A DNA stretch of 64,000 nucleotides. It comes from Lunularia cruciata. Taxonomy: Eukaryota; Streptophyta; Marchantiopsida; Lunulariales; Lunulariaceae. This document shows positions 44,260 to 55,713 of this stretch, in pieces. The stretch covers positions 55,495,001-55,559,000 of the forward strand of contig OX419755.1 in assembly GCA_948567375.1 (NCBI GenBank). Reading direction: 5' to 3'. Positions within the stretch are counted from its first letter, which is position 1. Every line of letters begins with the position of its first letter. Made by a program: the position numbers and the translations under genes. The notes beneath the pieces were generated by a model, which worked only from the letters and a program-made list of their open reading frames with translations, ran no database searches and was not told the origin of the DNA.

Positions 44260-45655
44260 GGGTCAACTCTCAATGTACACATGTCATTGGTTGAAAATAA
44301 AGGATAGGGCATAGGGTTGTGGGTCCAAACTTCACTAATGCTCCTCTAGGCTCTAGAGCATGTATTGCATTCCTAGTCACTGCTATAGATTCATCCACTT
44401 GTGCTGCTCCATACATGAAGTTCAAAGCATCTCTATCACCAACATATGAGGTAGAAGCTTCAGCACCCAAATCTGATCTCTTCTAAGTAATGGCTATGCT
44501 AGCCAACTTTTGCTCCACTTGCTCAATGCGAGTAACCATGGTTGTATTAGAAGTAAGGGTAGGTACTGCACCTCTACTAGGTGTGGGTCCCCTACCACCT
44601 TGTCTTCTGTGACCCGAAGCTCTTCTACTACCTGCCATAGCAGCACTACCACTCTATAACTCCGAGTGTAGGTCAAAGCACCTATCACTAATGTGACCAA
44701 ATCTATGGCAATGCTCACATTGTCTTTATGTTGGTTGTGATGCACCAGAGGTATCAAGTCCATTGCCCTGAGTACACTCTCTCCTATGGTGAGGTCCACC
44801 ACAAGTCCAACAAGCAACACCACCACTCAATGGTTGCTACTGACCCAAAAATGAAGGTAAGGGTCTAACTACAATAAGCCCTCCACTCGCTCCACAGGAC
44901 CTAGGTTGTCCATCTTGTCCTCAAAAACCAATTGGGCGTGGTGCACTCTAGTGCACTCTAGAAGAAGTCATAGTTGTGGATGAGGGCTCCCTACCAAAGC
45001 CAGATATCACCACTCTCTCCTCCACCATCTTGAGCTCAATATGCTCAGCCAAACCAAAGACCACTGCCAAAGTGGGTGAAGTAGCCTGTAACAACATAGC
45101 ATCACAAACTCTACGTTGTAACTCCCTCTCCAATATCCCATACCAAAACTAGACTGCATGGGCCTCAGTAACTCCTTGAGTGAAACTGATCAGCCTCCTC
45201 ATGCGAGTCTATGCCTTGCGTAGGCTCTTTCCAACCTTTTGTTGGAACTCTTACAAGCTACTCAGCTTGTCAGTCTACACTCTTTGGTAGTTTTGCCTCA
45301 AATATTGGAAAAACTCCACCATGGGGTGAAATCCCGGTACTACACCACCTCGTGTAGCGGTACCTCCACTCGTAGTAGTACTATCTCCAACTAGTGCACC
45401 TCCACAAGCTCCACCAATGCTACTCGAGCTAGAAATCGTGGCTACAACTACCCTTCTAACTGATCTACCCCTAGAAATTGAGCTTGAAGTAATGGAGACA
45501 TAGTTAGAATACCAATATTGTCTCCATAGCTCAATCTCCTCCAAGTGAGCTCTCTTGAACTCATGGTAGTTGTCCATTGGTGGACCTTCCAAATGTTAAA
45601 ACAAGCTCTTCCATGCCATGAAAGGTGTGAACAAGTCAGGTTCCGCATATGTTGT
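44260..45655 (-). pseudogene. gag of D2 with two zinc knuckles
   Basis: N-terminal frame 45592-45275 (with HEFKRAHLEEIELWRQ and FHPMVEFFQYLRQ) is followed by broken core. Near 44670-44710 the minus strand reads CEHCHRFGHISDRC, a complete C-x2-C-x4-H-x4-C knuckle; near 44770-44810 a second one reads CWTCGGPHHRREC, one residue shorter than the standard spacing. Both would bind element RNA. D1 has decayed forms of the same sites. Confidence 0.7.
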
Positions 45656-47230
45656 AGATCACACCAACTATCAAACTCCTAGATGAAGTCATCTAACTCA
45701 ATGCTACCCACTATACCAAAGTACACTTGGGGTCTTTGAAGACCCCATAGATCTCGTCCATGTCCCACAACAATAGTGCAGACACATCAATTGCACTCTC
45801 AACTAAATCAACTCCTATGTCAAACTCCAACTCAAAGTCAATCTCCTCCCTCACTGGGACCTAAGATACAAGTTGATACCAAGTGCCACTCCAAGTAAAC
45901 CCACTGTGTATTGCAAGGCTATGTCCTTTGAAATCCCAAAGAATTCTGTCATGAAAAATTAACCACAAAATCCAACCACAACTGCAACTACAACCACAAG
46001 TACCCCACCAAGAACCAACACCACCAACCAAACACCACCAAGTACCAACACCACCAACCAAACACCACCAAGTACCAACACCAACTGAGCACCACCAAGT
46101 GCAAAGACCAACGGAACACTACCCACTAATGTAACTCTAACTCAAACAACTACACTAGGGGAACGGGTGACCTCTAATCTGCCATCACAACACACACTCT
46201 CACAATCTATAGGTCATCACTTCTTACCTCACATGAGAGAGCACACCAAAGCACCAACGCTATAAATTTAAGGCACCTCACATGGTGCACAAATAGGAAG
46301 CAGAGAATGGAAGGGGTCCAATCTAAAGAAATCTAAAGAAAAACCTTCCATCTTATAAAGCAACACGGGACTGACTCTACCACCATTTGGCATTTGACAT
46401 AATAAGAGTTTCTATCTACGTCCTAAGCTACCAAGATCACCAAGAATGAGATCAAACTACCTCTCCTAGCCAAAGCTATAAGTGTAATAGATAATAGTGG
46501 GCCAGTCACTAGGACAACAAGTGAAGGGTGGACAAGTTGGCTAGGGCACTTGTCTAGGAACTAAAGATCTAGGGGTCAAACAAACCTTATTTCGCACAAT
46601 CTAGCATGAAGGGCAGATTTTGCCAAACAATGATCAAGATCTACTCTAAACTAGCTAGCCTCACGCCAACAAGTTGGCTTGCTAGCCCTATGCCTTGAAG
46701 CCTCAAAATGCCAAATGAGGCCTTTCTTCTTGCCACTCAAACCCTCTCCAAATCAAGCAAACTCCTCCTAACTCAAACTCCTCGCTAACTCTTCACTTGA
46801 GCCAAATTGAAAAAACAGGTTTCTCCAAATTACAAATTCACGGGAATGGGTACCCAACTCCACCTTCAATTTCATTTTCTGAGCCCAACTTGCAACAAAT
46901 TGGTCATGCTTTCACCTCCTAAGCTCAAAATCACAACCACTGCTTGAAAATTGCTTCTCTTTGCTCTAAAGTTGGCCAGCGCTTCCGCACACCATCTACC
47001 TCACTACCAAATCCACATCAATCAACGAGCTTCTATACACCAAGGAAAACTTGAACTTTGATTGAGCTACCAATGATCCACTAAGCTTGGAGATACCACC
47101 AACACTCGCAATTCCTGCACCCGATTTCCCCCTAACCTCACTTCTTTGATGTAATCAATTTGTTTACACCACTTGAATCAACTCAATTCAGATTAATAAT
47201 TGATTTGTCACTCTATAAATTACCAACAAC
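45656..47230 (-). other. D2 5' leader
   Basis: No gene recognised. Holds the intact site where the copia element entered D1 (about 45657-45675) and a short minisatellite at 46010-46085. Matches D1 at 19436-21000 in part. Confidence 0.5.
46010..46085. repeat. 30-bp minisatellite in the D2 leader
   Basis: The unit ACCAACACCACCAACCAAAC plus ACCACCAAGT occurs twice in full and partly a third time. D1 lacks the array. Confidence 0.8.
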
Positions 47231-47245
47231 TAGACACTACTTATA

Positions 47246-47600
47246 GTCAAGCCACACCCACTCTAGCTAAGAGAGTCCATGTGACGCTCACCGGCCTCTG
47301 TCCACCATAACCAGGAACTCAAAAGCTCAATATCAAAGAAGTGAGCTCTCTAGAGCTGCATTTTGAAATTATACCCTTGGACTTGAGCTAGGTCTAAAAC
47401 CTTGATAGTCTTGCTGACAGCACACCCAATAGTGCAAATGGTGCAAAGTGATGGTGGGCTCCACCATGAAGTCAATACCCCAAACACAAAATCTGACCAT
47501 CAAAAAGTAGTCTATGAGTAACTGCTAAAATACCTCAACTACTATCAATGCAACTCCATTGTCCAAGGAATCTAGATGCGACACTACAAATGGCATGACA
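47246..47600 (-). repeat. 5' LTR of D2
   Basis: About 355 bp; on the minus strand begins TGTCATGCCATTTGTAGTGT. Shares the marker segments of the other family D LTRs. Primer-site remnant at 47231-47245 is altered. Confidence 0.7.
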
Positions 47601-47974
47601 CATAGTCTCCAATGCAAGAATCTTGATCACCATAATTAGAACCTTCCTAGTGTCTTCAATCCTAAAAAGCTTAAACACCATAAGCATAACTTCCTCATTG
47701 TGAAATCCCATAGCACTCCAATGATTGTAGTGTTGAATTCCTTTTTGTAGCAATTATATTGCTCAAAAATGCTCCATTGCTTACGTTGTGCTCTAAGAGA
47801 AAATTCAAGAACCACCAACAACAACCCCAAGTGCAAGCTGCACCACTCCTTAAATAACCTCCAAGTGACCATGTAATTGCTAAGTGATATGCAAGAAGAC
47901 ATGTAAGTATGGGAAACCCACAAAAGAAGAAGTCGGAGAAAACAAGTACATGGAAACTAAAGTCCAAGAAACAA
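47601..47974. other. non-coding DNA right of D2
   Basis: No recognised feature. Minus-strand frames 47753-47535 and 47923-47636 show no known domain. Confidence 0.4.
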
Positions 47975-48730
47975 TGAATGTAAAATAGTTGTAACTTCTT
48001 CTTTAGACCTCCATTCTCATTAAGCTTTGTGTTTAAGGAAAGCACTTGAGAAGAAAATTCTAACAAGATGAAACACTCCATGTTTGGACAAGTATTCAAG
48101 AAGAAATCAATTCTAATGTGAATTGTAGGATTCTAGTTATTTGATTCTCCTTGCAAGAATCAAGTCCAAGAGAATAAGGAACTTCAAATAGTTGAAGCTT
48201 CCTCTTTAGGCCTCCATTGTCATTGGACTTTTTGTTTATTGAAAGCACTTGAGAAGAAAATTCTAATGAAATGAAGCATATCATGTTTTGACCAATATTT
48301 GAGAAATAATCAACCCTGATGTGAATTGTGATATGCCTTATGGGATTTAATTGTGTGATTCCAGCCCAAGAGAACATGACATTCAATTTGTCACAACTTC
48401 TTCTCTAGATCTTTGTTTTCCATAATCTTAATGTTTATGGAATGCTCTTGAGAAGAAAATACCAACAATATGAAACAAGCCATGTTTGGACAAGTATTTA
48501 TGGATAAATCTACCCCAATGTGAATTTTATGATGCCCTATAAGATTTGACTCTTGGATGCATTGCAAGATTTGACATACCTGATTCTCTTTATGGGAATC
48601 AAGTCATAGAGCATGGGCATTTAACTTGTCATAAATTTCTTTTCTAGACCTCTGTTTGCCACAATTGTAGTGTCTATGAAAATCCCTTGAGAAGACAATT
48701 CCAACAATATAAAGCACACCATGTTTGGAC
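47975..48730. repeat. degenerate tandem array of about 200-240-bp units
   Basis: Each unit contains, in order, a GTTGTAACTTCTTC-like start, TTTAGACCTC, CTTGAGAAGAAAATTC, ATGAA-CA-CCATGTTTGGAC, AAGTATT and AATGTGAATT. Units start near 47978, 48190, 48392 and 48630. The last unit is cut at CATGTTTGGAC by element B and resumes after it as AAGTATTCACGG (52886). Some units carry an added TTTGACTC-TTGCAAG block, which explains the varying length. Confidence 0.7.
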
Positions 48731-49421
48731 TGTAACACCCATTTGTGCATGTGTGTGGTATTGTTATATTAAGCTTGGTATTACAAGTACTTGAGAGATA
48801 TTATTTATATAGAGATAAAGGATGGTTCTACATTAGTCATGATTAGCTAAAGTTAGTCATAGCTAAGATAAAGGGGACCTTACTTTAGAGGAAGTGAAAA
48901 AGATGAGCACTACTATTTTGGATTCTAGTGTGTTGACTTGGTATTATTCCTAGGTGTTTGGCTTTGAGGAAAGAGTTGAGAATTCTTGGGCCCGCAAGCC
49001 TTTTTGTTTTGGATTCTTCTATAATCCAAGGATAGCCCATGTGAAGGAATCCTTGACTTAGTGGTTGGGTCAAGATAAGATCACATGCTAGTGCAATATG
49101 CCCATATGAATGGATATTCCTTTTTACTTTTTGACTTTACTTGACTTTTAGTCTAGTAACTTGAGTTACTACGGTAATTAGTAACTTTGGTGCATAACTA
49201 TTTCACAAGTATATAAACAAGGGGTGAGGAGGTATTCATCATCCTTTCATTTACAACTATCTCTCTCTCATTGAGTTCTCTAGTGAGCAATGTCTTGAGT
49301 CTTGGAGTGTTAGCCTTGGAGGAGTATGATGGAATTGGGGTTCCTTGCCTTCTTAGTCCATGGTGCACTACCATAATAGCCATCAGAGGTTCATCTTGAG
49401 TGAGAGACAGGCCTGCTCACA
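48731..49421 (+). repeat. 5' LTR of copy B
   Basis: 691 bp, TGTAACACCC...GCCTGCTCACA. TATA box TATATAAA at 49210-49217. About 13 differences from the 3' LTR. Confidence 0.95.
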
Positions 49422-49425
49422 TTTT

Positions 49426-49443
49426 TGGTTCCGTTGTTGGGAC
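49426..49443 (+). promoter_or_regulatory. primer-binding site of copy B
   Basis: TGGTTCCGTTGTTGGGAC follows the LTR after a few T residues. It resembles TGGCGCCGTTGCCGGGGA, the tRNA-Asp-type site of many plant gypsy elements, with four or five C/G-to-T/A changes. Confidence 0.5.
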
Positions 49444-49569
49444 CTCTTTAGAAGGCAAGATAATATTCCGCGTTCAATTTTACATTAGGCAAAAGGAGGC
49501 TATGAGAGCTCACTTGGAGAGAACATTAGAAGAGGAAAGGGCTAAACTTATGTTAGAGAACCAAGATCT

Positions 49570-51771
49570 TTGGTTGTGAAGGAAAAGATTGATAAGCTCG
49601 AGGAGGCTGGATTTATCTTTGAGGTGGAGAATTCAGAATGGGTGTCTCCAATTGTCATTGTGAAGAAAAAGAATTACAAGCTTTGGGTATGTGTGGATTA
49701 CAAGAAGCTTAATGTTGTTACCAAGAAGGACTACTACCCATTGCCATTCATTGATGAGATCTTGGAGGAGGTTGCAGTTCATGAGAGGTACAATTTTGGA
49801 GATGGTTATAGTGGATACAACCAAATCAAGATTGCATCAGAGCATCAATAACTCACCATGTTCACCACACCTTGGGGAACTTACACTTTCAAGGTCATGC
49901 CTTTTGGACTTTGCAATGCTCCAGCCACATTCCAACGGTTCGTGAACAAGGTATTTGAACCTTTCATTGGGAAATTTGTGAGAGACTTCATTGATGACTT
50001 TTGTGTCTATGGGAGCAAGGAGGAGCACTTTGAGCACCTAATTAAGGTCTCGCAACGCTTGGATGAGGCAAATGCATCACTCAACCCAAAGAAGTGCATT
50101 TTTTATTGTGAAGAAGATCTACTTTTGGGGCACATCATCTCCAAGGATGGAATAGCAGTTGATCCTCAGAAGGTGAGGAAAATCTCAGACCTTCCATTTC
50201 CTTCAAGCTTGACAAAGTTACGCCAATTCTTGGGGATGTTTGGATACTATAGGAGGTTTATCTTTTCATTTTCCAACAAGGCTTATGCATTGACCATCTA
50301 CATGAAGAAGGGTGTAGATTACATGGTGATTTTGGAAGACAAGAAGGCTCTCAAAGCTTTTGAGGAGCTCAAGCAATCCCTTGTTATAGCTCCAATTCTT
50401 GCTAAACCTGATTGGAGTAAGCCTTTCATCCTCTTCACTGATGCTTCTAATGTAGCTATAGGATGCACTCTCAGTCAATTAGACCAAGATGGACATGATC
50501 ATCCAATAGCTTATGCTAGTAGGCAGATGGTTTCAATAGAGAAGAACTACTTTGTCACAAAGAGAGAAGGGTTGGCAGTGATCTTTGGTCTCAAGAAGTT
50601 TAGACACTACTTGATTGGAGGGAAAACCACCATTATCATGAATCACAAGGCTTTGAAATACATCTTCAACAAGCCTAATGTTGAAGGGAGACTAGCAAGG
50701 TGGATGATACTCTTGTTTGAGTATGACTACACCATTGAGGATAGGCCAAGAAAGAAACATGCAAATGTTGATTTTTTATCTAGAGCCTATGATCATGATG
50801 GAAATGAGCCAGTGGATGATTCCTTCCCGGATGAGGAGCTCATGACAATCTCATTCACTCAAGAAGTTCTAATGGAGTACAAGGAGATTGTGGATTTTGT
50901 GACAAGAGGTAACTATCTTGAAGGGATGCATGCTAGGGAGAGGAAGGCCCTTGCAGCAAGATCTAGACCTTACACAATGGTGGAGGATATTCTTTTTCAC
51001 CAAGGAGCAGATGGTCTACTTCAAAGAGCAGTGGGTAAGGAAGAGTCTATCCTACTTACAAAGGAGTTTCATGAAGGTTTAGTGTGTGGAGGACACTTTG
51101 CAGGAAAGGTGACTGCTTTCAAGATTCTAGATGCAGGTTACCATTGGAGAGGGATTTTCAAGGATTGTCTTGATTATTACAAAACTTGTCATTTTTGTCA
51201 AGCTTTTGCTAGAAATTCTACATCCACTCCACCACTTAGATCAATTCCATTGCTAGGAACTTTTGAGAAGTGGAAAATTGATTTTGTAGGTCTTCTCAAA
51301 AGAACCCTGAGAAATAATTGGTACATTGTGGTAGTTACTAATTACCTTACCAAGTGGGTTGAGGCTAGACCATTGAGGGACAAGAATGAAGATGAAGTTG
51401 GTAGATTTCTTTATGAACGCATTATCACTAGATTTGGATGCCCTTTGGAGTTGGTTTCTGATAGAGGAGGAGAGTTTACAACAAGCATTACTAAAACCAT
51501 GCTACGACATTTCTCTATCACACATAGAGTAACTACATCTTATAAGCCAAATTCCAATGGCTTGTCAGAGAGAACCAATCAGACCTTGTGCATGATGTTG
51601 GCCAAAGATGTAGAAATGGAGGGAGCTAAACATCATTGGGACAAGAGGATTCATGCAGTTTTGTGGGAGTATAGGACAACCATGAAGACTTCCACTAGAT
51701 ATTCTCCATTTCAGTTGGTATATGGTATTAAGTCTACCTTACCTATTCACTTTGATCTTCCTACCTTCTAA
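49570..51771 (+). pseudogene. RT, RNase H and integrase of copy B (one early stop, then 637 open codons)
   Basis: 49570-49851 holds the RT start up to a TAA at 49849; then 49858-51771 is open for 637 codons in the same frame. Motifs: MPFGLCNAPATFQR and FIDDFCVYG (RT); LFTDASNVAIG, TKREGLAVIFG (RNase H; the TDH block reads MNH); EFHEGLVCGGHF with CHFCQ (integrase zinc), KIDFVGLL, VSDRGGEF and GLSERTNQTL (the DDE residues). The RNase H site therefore has one Asp-to-Asn change (I-M-N-H). The stop codon is TAA where related copies have CAA. Product would be a truncated Pol. Confidence 0.9.
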
Positions 51772-52180
51772 AGCATTCATAGGAGATTGAAGAAAGCACA
51801 AGGAGATGATGCAGAGAAGTCAAGGAAGGAACAACTCATGGAGTTGGAAGAGGCAAGAGCAGTTGCTATGGTTCGAGTGGAGCAAGCCCAAAGGAAACAA
51901 AAGGAGAGCTATGACAAGAGGCAAGGCAAGAAGAAGGTGGAGCCTTTCAAAGAAGGTGATTGGGTATTGTTGTTTGATTCTATTCTATTCAAGAGAGTGA
52001 AAAAGAAGTTTTTGCCTAAGTACTTGGACCTTTCATAGTGGAGAAGGTGTGGAGCAATTACACTTATGATCTCAAGGAGTTGGGAAGAAGACACTTTGAT
52101 AGGATTAACCATGATAAGTTGAAGATGTACCATAGAAGGTAGAGAGACCTTCACTTTGAGGAAAAAGTGAAAACTTAGTC
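51772..52180 (+). pseudogene. integrase C-terminal tail, copy B
   Basis: After a stop at 51769-51771, 51787-52038 reads the tail: a Lys/Glu/Arg-rich helix (KESYDKRQGKKKVEPFKEGD) then WVLLFDS, the integrase C-terminal barrel start, then a frameshift and YHRR near 52130. No chromodomain or PHD finger follows. Confidence 0.65.
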
Positions 52181-52190
52181 CGAGGGTAAA

Positions 52191-52881
52191 TGTAACACCC
52201 ATTTGTGCATGTATGTGGTATTGTTATATTAAGCTTGGTATTACAAGTACTTGAGAGATATTATTTATATAGAGATAAAGGATGGTTCTACATTAGTCAT
52301 GATTAGCTAAAGTTAGTCATAGCTAAGATAAAGGGGACCTTACTTTAGAGGAAGTGAAAAAGATGAGCACCACTATTTTGGATTCTAGTGTGTTGACTTG
52401 GTATTATTCCTAGGTGTTTGGCTTTGAGGAAAGAGTTGAGAATTCTTGGGCCCGCAAGCCTTTTTGTTTTGGATTCTTCTATAATCCAAGGATAGTCCAT
52501 GTGAAGGAATCCTTGACTTAGTGGTTGGGTCAAGAAAAGATCACATGCTAGTGCAATATGCCCATGTGAATGGATATCCCTTTTTACTTTTTGACTTTAC
52601 TTGACTTTTAGTCTAGTAACTTGAGTTACTATGGTTATTAGTAACTTTGGTGCATAACTATTTCACAAGTATATAAACAAGGGGTGAGGAGGTATTCATC
52701 ATCCTTTCATTTACAACTATCTCTCTCTCATCGAGTTCTCTAGTGAGCAATGTCTTGAGTCTTGGAGTGTTAGCCTTGGAGGAGTATGATGGATATGGGG
52801 TTCCTTGCCTTCTTAGTCCATGGTGCACTACCATAATAGCCATCAGAGGTTCATCTTGAGTGAGAGACAGGCCGGCTCACA
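52191..52881 (+). repeat. 3' LTR of copy B
   Basis: 691 bp, TGTAACACCC...GGCCGGCTCACA; TATA box at 52670-52677; preceded by polypurine CCGAGGGTAAA. Confidence 0.95.
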
Positions 52882-53164
52882 AGACAAGTATTCACGGAGA
52901 TATCAACCATGATGTGAATTACAAGGTGCTTTACGTGATTTGACTACAAGATGCCTACCTTAACCAAGCCCGCAGTTTTGTGCATAGTAGATTAGTCCAT
53001 AGTAAGCCTATAGTAATTGTAGTAGATTAGCCCTTAGTAGACCAGCACATAGTAGATCCTAATATAATTCACATTTAAGAACTTCAGAGAAACTATACTT
53101 AAACATATTGAAAGTTTTTTTTCATTGAGTAAGCAATACACTTCACAACAACATGATGGTGGCA

Positions 53165-53569
53165 AATGCTCTACAAGTTAAGTCCTTGGCATGAGCTAGC
53201 GCACAGGTGGGAGTAACAGCAACCTTTATCTCTAGGGGCAAGGCAGACCACTATGCACCAGGGCTATCCTCCGATACCTTTGTCCCCTTGGCAATTGAGA
53301 TTTTTGGGCGCCTTCATCACCACTTCAATGGTCTCCTCAAGGATGCATCGCGTGGTTAATTGCAACAAAGACGGGCATTGCTTGTCTCTCTAGCCATGCT
53401 CAAATCATATCACCGACAAGGTGTATTAATCACATTGCAACGTGCTAAGGTGTTGGATCTTCACCAATGGGCGGCAGTGGTAGGCACACCCACCAAGACT
53501 AGGGAGGATTCCACTCCCCGCTTACCGGATATACCATTGGAGGACCTCTACCATACCACTGAGGAGTAG
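53165..53569 (+). pseudogene. C-terminal piece of a LINE-like element
   Basis: Reads RGKADHYAPGLSSDTFVPLA, then IEIFGRLHHHFNGLLKDAS, a TAA, and RRALLVSLAMLKSYHRQ. This matches what normally comes after the Cys/His tail in the LINE group seen at 31085-32012 (an FVPLA-x-E-x-x-G block and a final basic helix). One stop. It is separated from the other piece by about 21 kb of LTR elements but may derive from a separate copy. Confidence 0.45.
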
Positions 53570-55713
53570 CCTACCTTACTTTCATTGGTGTTACTGCATT
53601 TCCTTTTCCTTTGTGGATTTGTGTTTTGTTCTTGTTTGTGTTTCCATGCCTCTCGGGAAGGTCATAACTTGTGCTCCTGTTTCCTTTTGCATGTATAAGT
53701 GCTTTGTATTCCTTCCCTTTTCCTTTGGGGTACTATTTCTATACATTATATTATAAGTTGGTCTCAATTCATGTAAACTCACGTCCTGCTCTTATTCTTT
53801 ATGGATGATGAAGTATCTAGTGCTTGTTTCTTCATTTTGATTCTTCAACACCCGAGCACATTTGTGTAATTGGCTATTTCCAGAAGTAGCTCTTTAGTAT
53901 TGAGAGCTATTCCGAGTCATATTGTTCCAATAATTAAAAGACGTTGAAAGACGTTGTCTGTTCTCTAACATTGGAAATAAAATTTGGAGTTGGAATTGGC
54001 GAGCTATATGGGGAATCTGTGCTGACTTCGGCCTTCAAGGGGAGGAGCTCGTCAGTACTTTCTATACTTCAGATAAGCGAGGAAAACAAAGGAATATTCA
54101 TACACAACGATAATGGAGCGAGGGATGCTATCGAAGGCTCAATGGTAGGAGAAGACATGGTATAGTACAGCAGCAGCACAGAGGTGGGAGGAAGATTTGA
54201 TGTTCTGCAAGTTGCTGAAGAATGAGTATCAAATATCCACATTGAGCAAACCGTGTGCAGATTCTTCCATGTAGACCCCGAAGAATAGGCGCTCATTATG
54301 GCATATCTAGGACTTCTGCATAACAAATCCAAATATGATTCAAAACCCAGTAGCTTTCACTTTTCTTCTGGTTCACATCATGCATCTTTTCGACTATCAT
54401 ATTATACATTACATGATCCCGTGACAAGAGACCAGCTTGAATGGATGATACATGCATGTCATGTAGCAAGTGGTTTTGCATGTGCCTCTCTCGATTCAAG
54501 GCATTCTATAGTGCACAACCAACTACAGGAGAGCAGAAAAGACAACAGGATATTTTTCGAACATCGACGAGGGTCTCTTTTCCCCACTTATTTAATCAAC
54601 CATGTCAGTTCAAGGGGCCGTTTTATTGGGTTTACGTGTGGATGATGCGGTTTGGAGGTAACCTGTACCTCTTGTGTTTGTCTGGAAGCCTGAATCAACT
54701 GACGTTCTTTCAAGTGCATAAAGGTGCGTTCACAGTGAAAAGAACCCACAAGATTTTAATGAAAAGCTCGGTATCAGGATCCTGGTGAAGTTCGCTACGC
54801 CGGAAACCCACCTATTGGAATCATCAGCGCAGTACAGTTGATACTGGATGTCGACAGAAATGGTATATGGTGACTTGCTAGAAGCATGAAAGAAGACAAC
54901 AACATGTGACAAATGATCGAAAACATAGTCCCGTCGGTTTGATCAACATGCAGCCTTCTCAAGCTCTTGTGAAACTACGAACCACTAGCTGGATTATAAC
55001 CAAACAGAATGTTCTATTGGCCTCAAGTGGCTCTTATTTCTTGTTTCTCACAATCAGTCATATAACCAACTTTGAATGCATTTTGTTTTACTGAGAACCA
55101 CCCATACCCGGAATTCAGTTTAGCTATGGACCCAGTATGGACTTTAATGAAATATTCATGTTATACAAATAACACGGATATAATTATGATAATCAAAATT
55201 TCAATTGTCCTTGTATTCATTTCGATCCTGTTTAAACCAATTCCCTGCATGCATCGATTCAAGAAGCATGATGAGGTCTTTCACAACGAGATCTGCCTCG
55301 AGACGACCGAAATTCATGATTCGTCAGTATATGAGATAATGATCGGAGTACAGAATCGAGATAGACAAAATGACTACTCGTATTGAGCACATACGGCAAA
55401 AATTGAGTATGAGAGATTCAGGCAGGCTGCATATCGGTCTGCAACCAGCTACAGCTTGAGCAGTTTAAGATGAGTTACACTGTCCAAGAGCTGACTTTCA
55501 CCGTCAGGCTTTCAGCCTTATGATCCGTGCACGACCTGCTTTTTCCTTTATATTTCAAAAATGTTCTTCCAGAACTCTATCTTCCCAATCACCGGGGTCA
55601 CAAATTGTAAAATTTTGCTAAAATACACTGTAAAGTACAAGAGAGCTTCTCTCCTACCGACTGCTACGCCAACAAAGCCATTAGTACTGGGAGTGGTCGA
55701 ATACGTTCTTGAT
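53570..55713. other. intergenic region, 3' of the ABC1K gene
   Basis: About 2.1 kb. No recognised gene on either strand; frames of 60-115 codons (for example 54298-54645) overlap in several frames and show no known motif. The last few hundred bases before 55714 probably include the 3' UTR of the minus-strand kinase gene. Confidence 0.4.

Larger units (their letters stand above)
32567..47600 (-). mobile_element. Ty3/gypsy retrotransposon, family D copy D2 (split by element E)
   Basis: On the minus strand: 5' LTR 47600-47246, leader, gag with two zinc knuckles, protease, linker, RT, RNase H, integrase (interrupted by E at 33986-39609), integrase C-terminus with PHD finger, and 3' LTR 32922-32567. 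Without E it is about 9.4 kb. Less decayed than D1, yet full of stops and shifts. Alignment of D1 and D2 was used to place each block and to find later insertions in either. Confidence 0.82.
48731..52881 (+). mobile_element. young family A retrotransposon, copy B, internally deleted
   Basis: Two 691-bp LTRs, about 98% identical by eye, enclose only 2.77 kb. The interior has a primer site and the first few codons of gag, then jumps straight into RT. A full RT-RNase H-integrase region follows. Inserted into a tandem repeat unit; flanking GGAC/AGAC is an imperfect 4-bp target duplication. Gag and protease are missing, so movement would need help from another copy. Confidence 0.92.

Noticed and set aside
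47975-48730. CRISPR-like array
   Set aside because: Units are long, diverged and without short exact repeats; this is eukaryotic nuclear DNA.
48885-49073. Minus-strand frame (also at 5363-5599 and 52345-52533) repeated three times, starting M-T-Q-P-L-S-Q
   Set aside because: It lies inside the family A LTRs and is kept only because the LTRs are similar; no domain and wrong strand for the element.
54298-54788. Two overlapping 115-codon plus frames
   Set aside because: Overlap in different frames, no recognised motif.
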